Shown: piece by piece, positions 44,666 through 53,335 of the stretch
How positions within the stretch are numbered: position 1 is the stretch's first letter
How the letters are laid out: each line of letters begins with the position of its first letter
From: Bacilli bacterium
GTDB taxonomy: Bacteria > Bacillota_I > Bacilli_A > RFN20 > CAG-826
Assembly: GCA_017502465.1 (NCBI GenBank)
Contig: JAFVUY010000178.1
Coordinates: 1-64,000 of the forward strand
Length of the DNA stretch: 64,000 bases
Direction: 5' to 3'
The notes under the pieces: generated by a model
The model's database searches: none
The model's input: the letters and a program-made list of their open reading frames with translations, nothing else
What the model was told of the DNA's origin: nothing
Made by a program: the position numbers and the translations under genes

Positions 44666-45528
44666 TGGAAGGTATTGTAGTTGGATTAAGATGTGGCGTT
44701 TATAGCGTCCTTTCTGAAGGCGTTATCTTTCGTTTGCCTGCAAGAGGCTTGTTTAGAAACAAAGGCGTGAAGCCTGTTGTAGGAGACAAGGTTCTAATTA
44801 ATGATGATTATTCAATGATAATTGATGTTTTTGAAAGAACCTCATTTTTAAAAAGACCTACAATCGCTAATCTTGATCAAATCTTGCTTGTATTTTCTTT
44901 AAAAGAACCAGAATTTTCCTATCATTTAACTTTTAAATATTTAACATATGCAAATATGAACAACATTAAAGCAAAAATCATCTTAACAAAATTGGATAAA
45001 ACAAAAGACTTAGAAGAAATTGAAAACATTAAAAATGTTTTTAATAAACTTGGTTATGAGGTTTTTGTTGTTTCAAACAAAACCAAAGAAGGTCTAGAAG
45101 AAGTTAGGCACATATTTAAAAATAAAATTAGTTGTTTAGTTGGACAATCAGGTGTTGGTAAATCATCTTTATTAAACGCTATTGATCCTGAATACGATAG
45201 AAGTATAGGTGAATATTCAAAAGCATTAGGCAGAGGCAAACACGAAACCAAGGAAACGATTTTGCTTCCTTATGAAGGCGGTTTTATTGCGGACACACCT
45301 GGATTTTCCAGTTTGGATTTAGAACTTTTTAAAGAAGATTTAGCGCAATTTTTCCCATCTTTTGATAAATATTATTTAGACTGTTATTTTTCTAATTGCT
45401 TACATATAAGCGAACCAAAATGTTTAGTAAAACAAGCTTTAGAAAATGGTGATATTCCTCAAATTGCTTATGATGCTTATTTAAAACTTTCTAGCGAGGC
45501 TATATATAAATCGAAAAGAGGTTACTGA
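44665..45528 (+). CDS. rsgA: Ribosome small subunit GTPase RsgA
   Basis: 287 aa. N-terminal OB fold, then a circularly permuted GTPase: TKLD (G4) comes first, then P-loop LVGQSGVGKSSLLNAI (near 154) and DTPGFSS (G3). The C-terminal zinc site is DCYFSNCLHISEPKCLVK (C..C..H..C). It checks late 30S assembly. It ends in TGA. Usual place after prkC. Confidence 0.97.
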   Translation: MEGIVVGLRCGVYSVLSEGVIFRLPARGLFRNKGVKPVVGDKVLINDDYSMIIDVFERTSFLKRPTIANLDQILLVFSLKEPEFSYHLTFKYLTYANMNNIKAKIILTKLDKTKDLEEIENIKNVFNKLGYEVFVVSNKTKEGLEEVRHIFKNKISCLVGQSGVGKSSLLNAIDPEYDRSIGEYSKALGRGKHETKETILLPYEGGFIADTPGFSSLDLELFKEDLAQFFPSFDKYYLDCYFSNCLHISEPKCLVKQALENGDIPQIAYDAYLKLSSEAIYKSKRGY

Positions 45529-45530
45529 TT

Positions 45531-46184
45531 ATGAAGAAATATTACATTGCCCCATCAATTTTATCAGCGAATTTTAATAACCTATCAAAAGATATTTTAT
45601 CTTGCCAAGAAGCTGGTGCTGAATATTTACATTTCGATGTCATGGATGGACATTTCGTTAATAATATTTCCTTTGGAATTCCTGTTTTAGAATCTATTTC
45701 ACATTCCCATAATATGATCAACGATGTTCATATCATGATTGAAAATCCAAAAAAGTATGCGAAAAGATTTCTTGATGCCGGCGCCGATATATTAACCTTC
45801 CATTATGAAGCGTGTAATAGTGAAGAAGAAGTTAAAGAGGTTATTTCAATTATTAAAGAAAATAACAAAAAAGCTGGTTTAAGTATCAAACCAAATACAC
45901 CAGTTGAAGTGGTCATTCCTTTCTTAAAAGATTTAGATTTGGTTTTAGTTATGTCGGTTGAACCAGGCTTTGGAGGCCAATCATTCATTGAATCATCTTT
46001 AGATAAAATCAGATTTTTAAGAGAAGTTATCGACCAAAAAGGTTATTCTTGCTTAATCGAAGTTGATGGAGGGATTAATAATTTAACCGCTCAATTAGTT
46101 AAAGATGCAGGAGTAGATATTCTTGTCTGTGGATCTTATATTTTTAAAGGCGATATAAAGAAAAATATGGAGAGTATTGAATAA
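45531..46184 (+). CDS. rpe: Ribulose-phosphate 3-epimerase
   Basis: 217 aa TIM barrel. Signatures: IAPSILSANFNNL, HFDVMDGHFVNNISFG (metal ligands), VLVMSVEPGFGGQSF (near 143) and EVDGGINNLTA. It interconverts ribulose-5-phosphate and xylulose-5-phosphate. It starts 2 nt after rsgA. Confidence 0.97.
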   Translation: MKKYYIAPSILSANFNNLSKDILSCQEAGAEYLHFDVMDGHFVNNISFGIPVLESISHSHNMINDVHIMIENPKKYAKRFLDAGADILTFHYEACNSEEEVKEVISIIKENNKKAGLSIKPNTPVEVVIPFLKDLDLVLVMSVEPGFGGQSFIESSLDKIRFLREVIDQKGYSCLIEVDGGINNLTAQLVKDAGVDILVCGSYIFKGDIKKNMESIE

Positions 46185-46185
46185 T

Positions 46186-46845
46186 ATGGGACCAGTTTTA
46201 GGATTTTTTCTTTTAGAAATTCTCTTCTTTGTTGGATTTTTAGCTTTTTCAATCATTCGATATAAACAACGTTTTAATATGAGATACGATTTAAGAAACA
46301 CTTTTCCTTATGAATTAAATTTCGAATCTAAGTTTTCCGATAATTTATTTGGCAACGTTTTGTTTCTTATGATGGTGCTTTCAAATTTGATGATTTATGT
46401 TTTTTCAATGAATGTTCAAATCCAAAGTACATTATTATTCAATCTTGTGTCCGCGATCATTAATTCTATTTCTCTTGTTTTGGTCCTTTTTGTTCCATTA
46501 AAGCTTCTTAAAACACATTTAGCTGGTACAACAGTATTTATTATTTCAACATTTTTAAACTTTGCTTCTATAGGATTTACATCGCTAAACTTCTATTCTA
46601 TCTTAAACTACAATCATTTTGTCGTTTTAGCGATTATTTCCTTTGTTTTTGCTATATTTGTCTTTTTAATAATAATGAATCCAAAGCTTACTACTTGGGC
46701 GAACGCTGAAAAAGTTGAAGTGGATGGACAAGTCACTTACAAAAGACCAAAGTATATTGTTTTGGCTTTTAGTGAATGGCTATGTATTATTCTGACTTTA
46801 GTTTCCGCAACGCTGCAATTCATCTTATTTACATTTGTTATGTAA
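46186..46845 (+). CDS. Six-helix membrane protein, unknown
   Basis: 219 aa from the ATG at 46186; a TTG 9 nt upstream lies in the rpe end. About six hydrophobic segments; a cytoplasmic-type loop FNMRYDLRNTFPYELNFESKF lies after the first helix. No family recognised. It sits where Bacillus has thiN/spoVM, between rpe and rpmB, and ends just before a bidirectional terminator, so it is the last gene of the gmk-rpe run. Confidence 0.72.
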   Translation: MGPVLGFFLLEILFFVGFLAFSIIRYKQRFNMRYDLRNTFPYELNFESKFSDNLFGNVLFLMMVLSNLMIYVFSMNVQIQSTLLFNLVSAIINSISLVLVLFVPLKLLKTHLAGTTVFIISTFLNFASIGFTSLNFYSILNYNHFVVLAIISFVFAIFVFLIIMNPKLTTWANAEKVEVDGQVTYKRPKYIVLAFSEWLCIILTLVSATLQFILFTFVM

Positions 46846-46850
46846 AATAA

Positions 46851-46872
46851 AAAATCCGACGAATCGGATTTT
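46851..46872. terminator. Bidirectional rho-independent terminator
   Basis: Stem aaaatccga (46851-46859) with tcggatttt (46864-46872) around cgaa, with A- and T-runs on both sides. It serves the plus-strand membrane protein gene and the minus-strand rpmB. Confidence 0.92.
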
Positions 46873-46896
46873 TTTATTGTATTGTATGTTCCTTAA

Positions 46897-47091
46897 TTAT
46901 CGAGCCTTATATTCTTTAGTGAGACTACGATAAGCGCTGGTGGACATACGAACACGCATTTCTTTACCATCAACGATGACGGTACGAACTTGTAAATTTG
47001 TATTCCATTTGCGGCGAGTTGCTCTTAAGGAGTGAGAACGGTTATTACCGCTTAAGGAACCTTTTCCAGTGACTGGACATACTCTTGACAT
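46897..47091 (-). CDS. rpmB: Ribosomal protein bL28
   Basis: 64 aa. Typical MSRVCPVTGKGSLSGNNRSH opening and TRRKWNTNLQ core, ending STSAYRSLTKEYKAR. A single Cys is present, so it is not the zinc-ribbon form with four Cys. AGGAGG ribosome site. Own promoter (47123-47151) and terminator. Confidence 0.98.
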   Translation of the reverse strand: MSRVCPVTGKGSLSGNNRSHSLRATRRKWNTNLQVRTVIVDGKEMRVRMSTSAYRSLTKEYKAR

Positions 47092-47118
47092 ATCGTTTGC
47101 CTCCTATTTTTTTGCTCT

Positions 47119-47153
47119 TATGATATTATCATAGTGATTTCATGGTTGCAACC
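47119..47153 (-). promoter_or_regulatory. rpmB promoter with two palindromes
   Basis: Minus strand TTGCAA (47146-47151), 17-nt spacer, TAATAT (47123-47128). The -35 lies inside the perfect 12-bp palindrome tggttgcaacca (47143-47154), and the -10 inside tatgata-a-tatcata (47119-47133). Both could be operator sites. Confidence 0.6.
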
Positions 47154-47160
47154 ACAAAAT

Positions 47161-47610
47161 TTATAAAACAATTTTTGGGAATCTATTTAACAATTCTTCT
47201 TTTGAAATTCTATTCGTACATTTTTCAAGCATCACTCGAAATAAAATGTTCTTTCTATCGAATGTTAAATATCTCACATGACCCTTGTTTGTAACAAAGA
47301 TTATAGTTTTTTGTTTATTTGATTTCTCTTCATCTATATATATTATTTCAGAGAAGTTATATACAAGTTGTTTATTGTATTTATGAACAGTTACATATTT
47401 TTTACTTAAAACATAATAGTTTTTAGTAATAGAAATGATATAAAATACAATTGCGCCTATTAACCATCCCCCAATTAAAACATAAGGAAGAGGTCCCCAA
47501 GGGAAAGAGATAAAATTTTGAAAAAATATAAAGAATACCATCAATCCTATAACGAACATTGAAATCAAATATGTGATCGTTATTTTAAAAAGGCGAATTT
47601 TAAGTTTCAT
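47161..47610 (-). CDS. Small membrane protein with PH-like domain
   Basis: 149 aa. Two hydrophobic segments (about 10-33 and 42-63) are followed by a soluble part with the strand pattern YYVLSKKYVTVHKYNKQLVY, IIYIDEE and KTIIFVTNKGHVRYLTF, which looks like a bacterial PH-like (DUF304-type) domain ending in a helix. Function unknown. It starts inside the stop region of the ThyX-like gene (1-nt overlap) and is the last gene of the dTMP-related run. Confidence 0.7.
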   Translation of the reverse strand: MKLKIRLFKITITYLISMFVIGLMVFFIFFQNFISFPWGPLPYVLIGGWLIGAIVFYIISITKNYYVLSKKYVTVHKYNKQLVYNFSEIIYIDEEKSNKQKTIIFVTNKGHVRYLTFDRKNILFRVMLEKCTNRISKEELLNRFPKIVL

Positions 47611-48203
47611 TATTTTTTATTTACCCCAGTTAATTCAAAGAAGTGAGGAAGTGTTTCACACCAAGCGCAGAAATCTCTCCATTCACTTAATTTGTGACAT
47701 CTTCTTTGGACATACATTGTCTTTAATTGTTGGTAATTAGTTGTCATAGTAGCACCTAAGCAGAATCCACACGGAAGAGAAGCAACTAATTCTCTCCATT
47801 TACCTACTTTGTTAGGATAATCTTCTGGAAGAGCTTTGTAGTCTTCAACTAATTTAGCAACAATCTTAAGCACTTCAGGATTTGTATCTTCTACACATTG
47901 TGTAGAAACATCAAATTTAAGTAAGCAATGCATTGTTGATTGGCTTGAAACAAAATCGAACCAATGATATCTTTGCGCTTGCTTCCACCAGTAAAGAGGG
48001 GCGATGATATCAAATTGAACAACAATACCTTTTAAGAAATTATCGTGGCCTTGGCCATTTTGAGTTGCGCCTAATTTATAGGCTCTATTAATATCTTTAT
48101 CAGTTAATTCGTCGCGATCAAAGACAACTCTCATTGGGTTGCCACTTGCTTTGATTGCTTTTTCATAACCGAATACTTCGGTGTTTAAGATTTCAAATTT
48201 CAT
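47610..48203 (-). CDS. Divergent ThyX-like protein (flavin-dependent thymidylate synthase fold)
   Basis: 197 aa. The stretch VVQFDIIAPLYWWKQAQRYH (61-80) followed by WFDFVSSQSTMH lines up with the ThyX core, where FxIxAPxxxxRQxxRHRxxSxNxxS is expected. The RHR signature reads Arg78-Tyr79-His80 here, so it is degenerate. The C-terminal TTNYQQLKTMYVQRR and EWRDFCAWCETLP (154-185) fit the ThyX helix pair. It is translationally linked with folD (11-nt overlap), and dCMP deaminase follows upstream, so a role in making dTMP is likely by context. It could be a working variant or a related flavoprotein with another role. Confidence 0.6.
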   Translation of the reverse strand: MKFEILNTEVFGYEKAIKASGNPMRVVFDRDELTDKDINRAYKLGATQNGQGHDNFLKGIVVQFDIIAPLYWWKQAQRYHWFDFVSSQSTMHCLLKFDVSTQCVEDTNPEVLKIVAKLVEDYKALPEDYPNKVGKWRELVASLPCGFCLGATMTTNYQQLKTMYVQRRCHKLSEWRDFCAWCETLPHFFELTGVNKK

Positions 48204-48987
48204 TTCTAAATATCTCCATTAAATTATCTAATAAGGTAAGGCGTGTAATAAGTCCAACTCCTCCAGGAACTGGTGTTTGAAGTTGAACAGGCAAACCACT
48301 TTTCGCGTCGCCTACTAAGTGTCCGTCAACACGATTTATACCGACATCAACCACGATAGCTTCTTTTTTATATGTAAATGTTTCGTTTAAGAATTCAGCT
48401 CTTCCAACAGCAACAACAATAATGTCAGCGTTAGAAATATACATTTCCATATCTTTTCGTGTTGTTTTAGAATGTAGGACTGTAACATTACAGCTTTCTT
48501 TTAATAACAATCTTGCCATTGGTTTTCCGACAATATTACTACGTCCAATAACTACTGCATTTTTACCTACTAAATCAACTTTTAAGAATTTTAAATAGTT
48601 AATTATTCCTTTAGGTGTGCAAGGATCTAATTTTGATAATGGATGAAAGCCATCAACATCCTTCTTTGGGCTAACGGCAAGTTTGATATTATCTTCACTG
48701 ATATGTTTTGGAAGTGGCATTTGGACTATAAGTCCATCTACTGAAGGGTCATTATTAATAATTTCGATTTGTCTTATTAATTCTTCTTCAGAAATGTCGA
48801 TATCAAATTTTCTTAATTCACAGTTAATTCCGACTTCGGCAGCGTCTTTTAATTTACCTTTAATGTAAACGTTAGAAGCTGGGTCATCATTAACCTGCAT
48901 GATTACAAATTGAGGAAGGCGTTTGTAAGATGAAATTTCTTTTTTTAATTCTTCTTTTCTAAGGGCAACGTATTCTTTAATATTCAT
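48193..48987 (-). CDS. folD: Methylenetetrahydrofolate dehydrogenase/cyclohydrolase
   Basis: 264 aa. Signatures: NDDPASNVYIKGKLKDAAEVG with catalytic Lys (near residue 43), DGLIVQMPLPKHI, PKKDVDGFHP and VVIGRSNIVGKPMA (NADP loop), PVPGGVGLITRLTLL at the C-terminus. It interconverts methylene-, methenyl- and formyl-tetrahydrofolate, supplying one-carbon units for dTMP and purines. 1-nt overlap with the dCMP deaminase stop. Confidence 0.97.
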   Translation of the reverse strand: MNIKEYVALRKEELKKEISSYKRLPQFVIMQVNDDPASNVYIKGKLKDAAEVGINCELRKFDIDISEEELIRQIEIINNDPSVDGLIVQMPLPKHISEDNIKLAVSPKKDVDGFHPLSKLDPCTPKGIINYLKFLKVDLVGKNAVVIGRSNIVGKPMARLLLKESCNVTVLHSKTTRKDMEMYISNADIIVVAVGRAEFLNETFTYKKEAIVVDVGINRVDGHLVGDAKSGLPVQLQTPVPGGVGLITRLTLLDNLMEIFRNEI

Positions 48988-49457
48988 TAGTATTTAATCT
49001 CTGGCATTCTGCCTTCAAACTTTCTTACTTTGACACCTGCAAGTGTTAACATTTTTAAACTTGCTTGTGTTTCTGTGGTGTGTTCGTATTTGTTGTCACC
49101 ATAAACAACTTCTTTGATTCCTGTTTGAATAATAGCTTTTGCACATTCATTGCATGGGAAAAGTGTGACATATAGGGAGCAACCTTGTAATGTTGAACCA
49201 TTTCTTGTGTTAAGAATCGCATTGAATTCAGCGTGGCAAACGTAGAGATATTTTGAATCCAAACCTTCGCCTTTTCCCCATGGGAGTTGATCTTCAGCAA
49301 TTCCTCTTGGCATGCCATTATAACCAATAGAAACAACTTTATGTTCTTGGTCAACAATGCACGCTCCAACTTTTGTGCTTGGGTCTTTGCTTCTTAATGC
49401 AGACAAGCAAGCAATACCCATAAAATATTCATCCCAACTGATGTTCGATTTAACCAT
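48987..49457 (-). CDS. dCMP deaminase
   Basis: 156 aa. Zinc-dependent deaminase motifs: CHAEFNAI (His and catalytic Glu, near residue 74) and LFPCNECAKAI (two Cys, near 101-104). The opening WDEYFMGIACLSALRSKDPSTKVG is typical of the ComEB/dCMP deaminase group. It makes dUMP from dCMP, the substrate for thymidylate synthase. GAGAGGT ribosome site. First gene of the deaminase-folD-ThyX-like run. Confidence 0.95.
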   Translation of the reverse strand: MVKSNISWDEYFMGIACLSALRSKDPSTKVGACIVDQEHKVVSIGYNGMPRGIAEDQLPWGKGEGLDSKYLYVCHAEFNAILNTRNGSTLQGCSLYVTLFPCNECAKAIIQTGIKEVVYGDNKYEHTTETQASLKMLTLAGVKVRKFEGRMPEIKY

Positions 49458-49640
49458 ATGTTGTACCTCTCAATTTAAAAATTATTTTACCGAAAAAAGC
49501 GGATACATTAAATAGCGCATTTAAAAAGTATTTAGACAGTGTCCAAATTATTGAATAAAACTATGTTTTTTCTTATTTTAAGTATTTAATTATTCAAAAT
49601 AGTTTGTTAAACTAATTTTGACCCAAAAGGAGGGAATGGA

Positions 49641-50759
49641 ATGGCCGGAAAAACAATTGCTATGATTCTTGCTGGTGGAAAAGGCACCAGACTTGAATAT
49701 CTAACCAAAAAAACCGCTAAACCTGCGGTATCATTTGCTGCAAAATACAGGATTATTGATTTTCCTCTCAGCAACTGTGCTAATTCTGGAATTAATATTG
49801 TTGGTGTTTGTACACAATATGAATCGACTGAATTAGATCAATATTTAGGTAACGGTGAAAAATGGGGACTTAATGGTGTTAGAAGTTTGATGGGCACTCT
49901 TGCTCCAAGACAAACAGAAGATGGAGCTAATTGGTACAAAGGCACAGCGGATGCTATCTATCAAAACTATGATTTCATTAATGACTTAAACCCTGAACAT
50001 GTTCTTATTCTCTCGGGTGACCATATTTATAGACAAAGATATGACCACATGATCGCTCTTCACGAAGCTACAAATGCTGATGTGACTATTTCCGTTATTG
50101 AAGTTCCATTAAAAGAAGCTTCTAGATTTGGAATCATGAACGTCGATAATACAGATAAAATAGTCGAATTCCAAGAAAAACCAAAAAAACCAAAAAGCAA
50201 TTTGGCATCTATGGGAATTTATGTTTTCAAATGGAGTGTTTTAAAAGAATATCTTAAAAATGACGCTAAAGACGAAAATTCAGATCATGACTTTGGCAAA
50301 AACATTATTCCTAACATGTTAAATGATGGAAAGAAATTACAAGCATATCGCTTTAAAGGATATTGGAGAGACGTCGGAACTCTTGCTTCTCTTCACGAAG
50401 CGAATATGGATATTGCTACCGATGGTAGAGAATTTGATTTTTATTCCGGCGATTTAAAAGAAGTCATTTATACAGAAGACACATCTAGCGTCCCACAATA
50501 TATTGGACCAGAAGCATCCATAGTTAGAACAATCGCTAACCAAGGTGCTATTATTTTAGGTCACGTTGATACATGCGTTATTTCTAATGAAGTATTAATC
50601 GAAGAAGATGCGGTATGTACGAGATGCGTCATTATGGCGAACGCCAAAATTAAAAGAGGCGCAAAAATTCATAATGCTATTATTGCTCCAGGAGTGGTTA
50701 TTAAACCAAACGCTGAAATTAATCTTGGCAGCGATGAAATTGTTTTGATTTCAAAATAG
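49641..50759 (+). CDS. glgC: Glucose-1-phosphate adenylyltransferase, catalytic subunit
   Basis: 372 aa. Nucleotidyltransferase opening AMILAGGKGTRLEYLTK (residues 7-23), PAVSFAAKYRIIDFPLSNC, and the sugar-binding loop IMNVDN...VEFQEKPKKP. The C-terminal half is a left-handed beta helix. It makes ADP-glucose for glycogen. Strong AGGAGGG site. The 183-bp upstream gap (49458-49640) is AT-rich and should hold its promoter; only a weak TAAACT -10-like element near 49606 is visible. First of glgC-glgD-glgA. Confidence 0.97.
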   Translation: MAGKTIAMILAGGKGTRLEYLTKKTAKPAVSFAAKYRIIDFPLSNCANSGINIVGVCTQYESTELDQYLGNGEKWGLNGVRSLMGTLAPRQTEDGANWYKGTADAIYQNYDFINDLNPEHVLILSGDHIYRQRYDHMIALHEATNADVTISVIEVPLKEASRFGIMNVDNTDKIVEFQEKPKKPKSNLASMGIYVFKWSVLKEYLKNDAKDENSDHDFGKNIIPNMLNDGKKLQAYRFKGYWRDVGTLASLHEANMDIATDGREFDFYSGDLKEVIYTEDTSSVPQYIGPEASIVRTIANQGAIILGHVDTCVISNEVLIEEDAVCTRCVIMANAKIKRGAKIHNAIIAPGVVIKPNAEINLGSDEIVLISK

Positions 50760-50770
50760 GAGGAAAAAAT

Positions 50771-51892
50771 ATGCTATCAGTATACGGAATTTGTAATTTA
50801 CACGATTCTCCTAGATTAGGACAATTAACAGAAAATAGACCACTTGGTCCTACTACATTTTTAGGTAGATATGGATTAATGGATTTTACTTTATCTAACT
50901 TTGCTAACTCTGGTATTAACAAGATTGCCATTTTAGCAGAAAAAGGACTTCACTCCATTCGCTCCCACGTTGAATCTGGTAACATTTGGATTGAAAATAC
51001 CAAAACAGGCCATTTCGACATCATTTTCAATGAAAATGGTATCTTAGCACCAAAATTTAATACAGATATCGCTAATTTAATTGCGAATAGAAAATCTGTT
51101 CATGATTTTGGCTGTGACATCGTTGTCGTTGCTCCTAGTTTCTTTTTAGCGAAGATTGATTTTAAAAAGATCATTGATATTCACCGTAAAGAAAATAGAG
51201 ATATCACAGTTGTTTATTCTTCTAGAAAAGACGCAAACAAAGCTTTCTTAAATTGCGACTCATTAAAAGTTAATTCTAAGAGTAAGACAATTAGAAGCGT
51301 TTCACTTAATAATGGAAGCGAAAAAGAAGCCGATATTTCTTTAGAAACTTATGTTTTCTCTTTAGAAGCATTCAAAAGATTAGTGAAAGAATCACGTTCA
51401 ATTTCAGCCCTTTATGGAATACGCGATATGGTAAATCATTATATTAAAGAAAAAGAAACAAGGGTCCATGGATACCAACTCGAAGGAACTGTTGTCCCTA
51501 TTTTATCCATGCAAGATTATGTTGAAAATTCTTTCAAACTTTTAAAATTCTTAGAAAGAAAGAAATTATTCCACGAAGACTGGCCAATTTTTACAACCAC
51601 ACATAATACCCCACCTTCTTTATATGCCGCTACGGCGAATGTTAAAAATTCATTTATCGCTAATGGATCAATTATTAAAGGCACTGTGGAAAATTCAATT
51701 ATCTCCCGCAATGTAATTATTGAAGAAGGGGCGGTTGTTAAAAACTGTATTTTATTCACAAAAACTAAGGTTGGTAAAGACACCAAACTTGAATATGTTG
51801 TCGCTGATAAAAATGTCACTTTTGAACAAATCAAAAAAGTTTCAGGCGATAAAAATGATGTTGTATTTATTAAACAAGGAACTAAAATCTAA
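50771..51892 (+). CDS. glgD: GlgD, regulatory ADP-glucose pyrophosphorylase subunit
   Basis: 373 aa. Same overall fold as GlgC, but the catalytic glycine-rich loop is absent: after IHD-like opening the sequence reads RPLGPTTFLGRYGLMDFTLSN. This is typical of GlgD, which forms a heterotetramer with GlgC in Firmicutes and raises its activity. Ribosome site AGGAGG after the glgC stop. It overlaps glgA by 1 nt. Confidence 0.93.
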   Translation: MLSVYGICNLHDSPRLGQLTENRPLGPTTFLGRYGLMDFTLSNFANSGINKIAILAEKGLHSIRSHVESGNIWIENTKTGHFDIIFNENGILAPKFNTDIANLIANRKSVHDFGCDIVVVAPSFFLAKIDFKKIIDIHRKENRDITVVYSSRKDANKAFLNCDSLKVNSKSKTIRSVSLNNGSEKEADISLETYVFSLEAFKRLVKESRSISALYGIRDMVNHYIKEKETRVHGYQLEGTVVPILSMQDYVENSFKLLKFLERKKLFHEDWPIFTTTHNTPPSLYAATANVKNSFIANGSIIKGTVENSIISRNVIIEEGAVVKNCILFTKTKVGKDTKLEYVVADKNVTFEQIKKVSGDKNDVVFIKQGTKI

Positions 51893-53322
51893 TGAAAATT
51901 GCAATGGTAGCCTCTGAGGCATTTCCGCTCGCAAAGACCGGCGGACTTGGTGATGTTGTATCAGCATTATCAAAAGAATTTAACAAACTTGGTGAAGAAG
52001 TCATCGTTGTTTTGCCATATTATGAATCAATTAAACATCAAGCTATTGCTTATCCTCAATACATTGGTGAATATGATGTTAACGTTTCTTGGAGAAAAGA
52101 AAGAGCACAACTTTACAAAGTAAAAGTTGATGGATTGACTTTCTATTTAATCGATAATTATAAATATTTTGGAAGAAATAGTTTTTATGGTCATTTTGAT
52201 GACGGTGAAAGATTTGCTTTCTTTACTTTTGCTTGCAAAAATTTATTTGCTTATATCAATTTTATACCTGATGTTATTCATGTTCATGACTGGCAAGTTG
52301 GTATGCTTCCTTGTGTCACAAGAGAAGACAAACACCCAATGAATCCACTTAAAAGCACGAAATTTGTTTTAACAATTCATAATCCTGCATTTCAAGGGTT
52401 ACTCCCAAGAGAATGTTTGAGTGATTTATATGGATTACCAGAATATTTATTTGAAAATGGAACATTAAGATTTAAAGACCAATTGTCAACTTTGAAAGCT
52501 GGCATTATCTATGCGGATAAAATCACTACAGTTTCTATGACTCATAGATATGAACTCACAACAGAAGAAGGCTCTATGGGACTAAATAATGTCTTAAATC
52601 TTAGGCAAGATGATTTTGTCGGTATTCTTAATGGTATCGATGTTGAAGAATTTGATCCTTCTAAAGATGATCACATCGAATTCAATTACAATTTAGTGAA
52701 TTTTGTTAAACAAAAAGAAGCTAATAAAGAAATTTTGTTTAATGAATTAAATATTAAAAATAGTGGAAAACCTTTATTCTCTTTAGTCTCAAGACTAACA
52801 TGGCAAAAAGGGATGGATTTGGTTTTCAGCGCCTGCTATGAAATGGCTAAAAAAGGATGCAATATTGTTATTCTTGGTTCAGGAGAATATCAATATGAGC
52901 AAATGGCGGAACAACTCCGTTCTATGTTCCCTGATTTAGTTGCTGTCTATATCGGATACAATAACGAACTAGCGCATCTAATTTACGCTGCTAGCGATTT
53001 CTTCTTAATGCCTAGCTTGTTCGAACCATGCGGAATTGGGCAAATGATCGCTATGCGATATGGCACTCTCCCAATTGTAAGAAGAACAGGTGGCTTAAAA
53101 GATAGTGTTGAAGCATATGATGGCACAAACGAAAAGACGGCAACAGGTTTTGGGTTTGATCCATATGACCACTATGAAATGGTTAGAACTGCCAATTGGG
53201 CATATGATAACTATTGGAATGTTCCTTTAAGGAAACAATTAATTAAAAATGCAATGAAATACAATTCCTCTTGGAATAAAAGTGCAAAAGCATATTTAAA
53301 ACTTTACAAATCAATTAATTAA
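51892..53322 (+). CDS. glgA: Glycogen synthase (ADP-glucose, GT5)
   Basis: 476 aa, usual length. It begins [22 protein letters not shown] with the ADP-glucose-binding [18 protein letters not shown] (near 130), [11 protein letters not shown] and [18 protein letters not shown] (near 380, catalytic Glu) follow. It extends alpha-1,4-glucan chains. No branching enzyme or phosphorylase gene is adjacent. 1-nt overlap with glgD. Confidence 0.97.
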   Translation: MKIAMVASEAFPLAKTGGLGDVVSALSKEFNKLGEEVIVVLPYYESIKHQAIAYPQYIGEYDVNVSWRKERAQLYKVKVDGLTFYLIDNYKYFGRNSFYGHFDDGERFAFFTFACKNLFAYINFIPDVIHVHDWQVGMLPCVTREDKHPMNPLKSTKFVLTIHNPAFQGLLPRECLSDLYGLPEYLFENGTLRFKDQLSTLKAGIIYADKITTVSMTHRYELTTEEGSMGLNNVLNLRQDDFVGILNGIDVEEFDPSKDDHIEFNYNLVNFVKQKEANKEILFNELNIKNSGKPLFSLVSRLTWQKGMDLVFSACYEMAKKGCNIVILGSGEYQYEQMAEQLRSMFPDLVAVYIGYNNELAHLIYAASDFFLMPSLFEPCGIGQMIAMRYGTLPIVRRTGGLKDSVEAYDGTNEKTATGFGFDPYDHYEMVRTANWAYDNYWNVPLRKQLIKNAMKYNSSWNKSAKAYLKLYKSIN

Positions 53323-53335
53323 GGAGGGCGATATT

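Noticed and set aside
41986..45528. Mycoplasma/Spiroplasma code (TGA as Trp)
   Set aside because: rlmN and rsgA end at TGA exactly where the next gene starts, and Trp is written TGG throughout.
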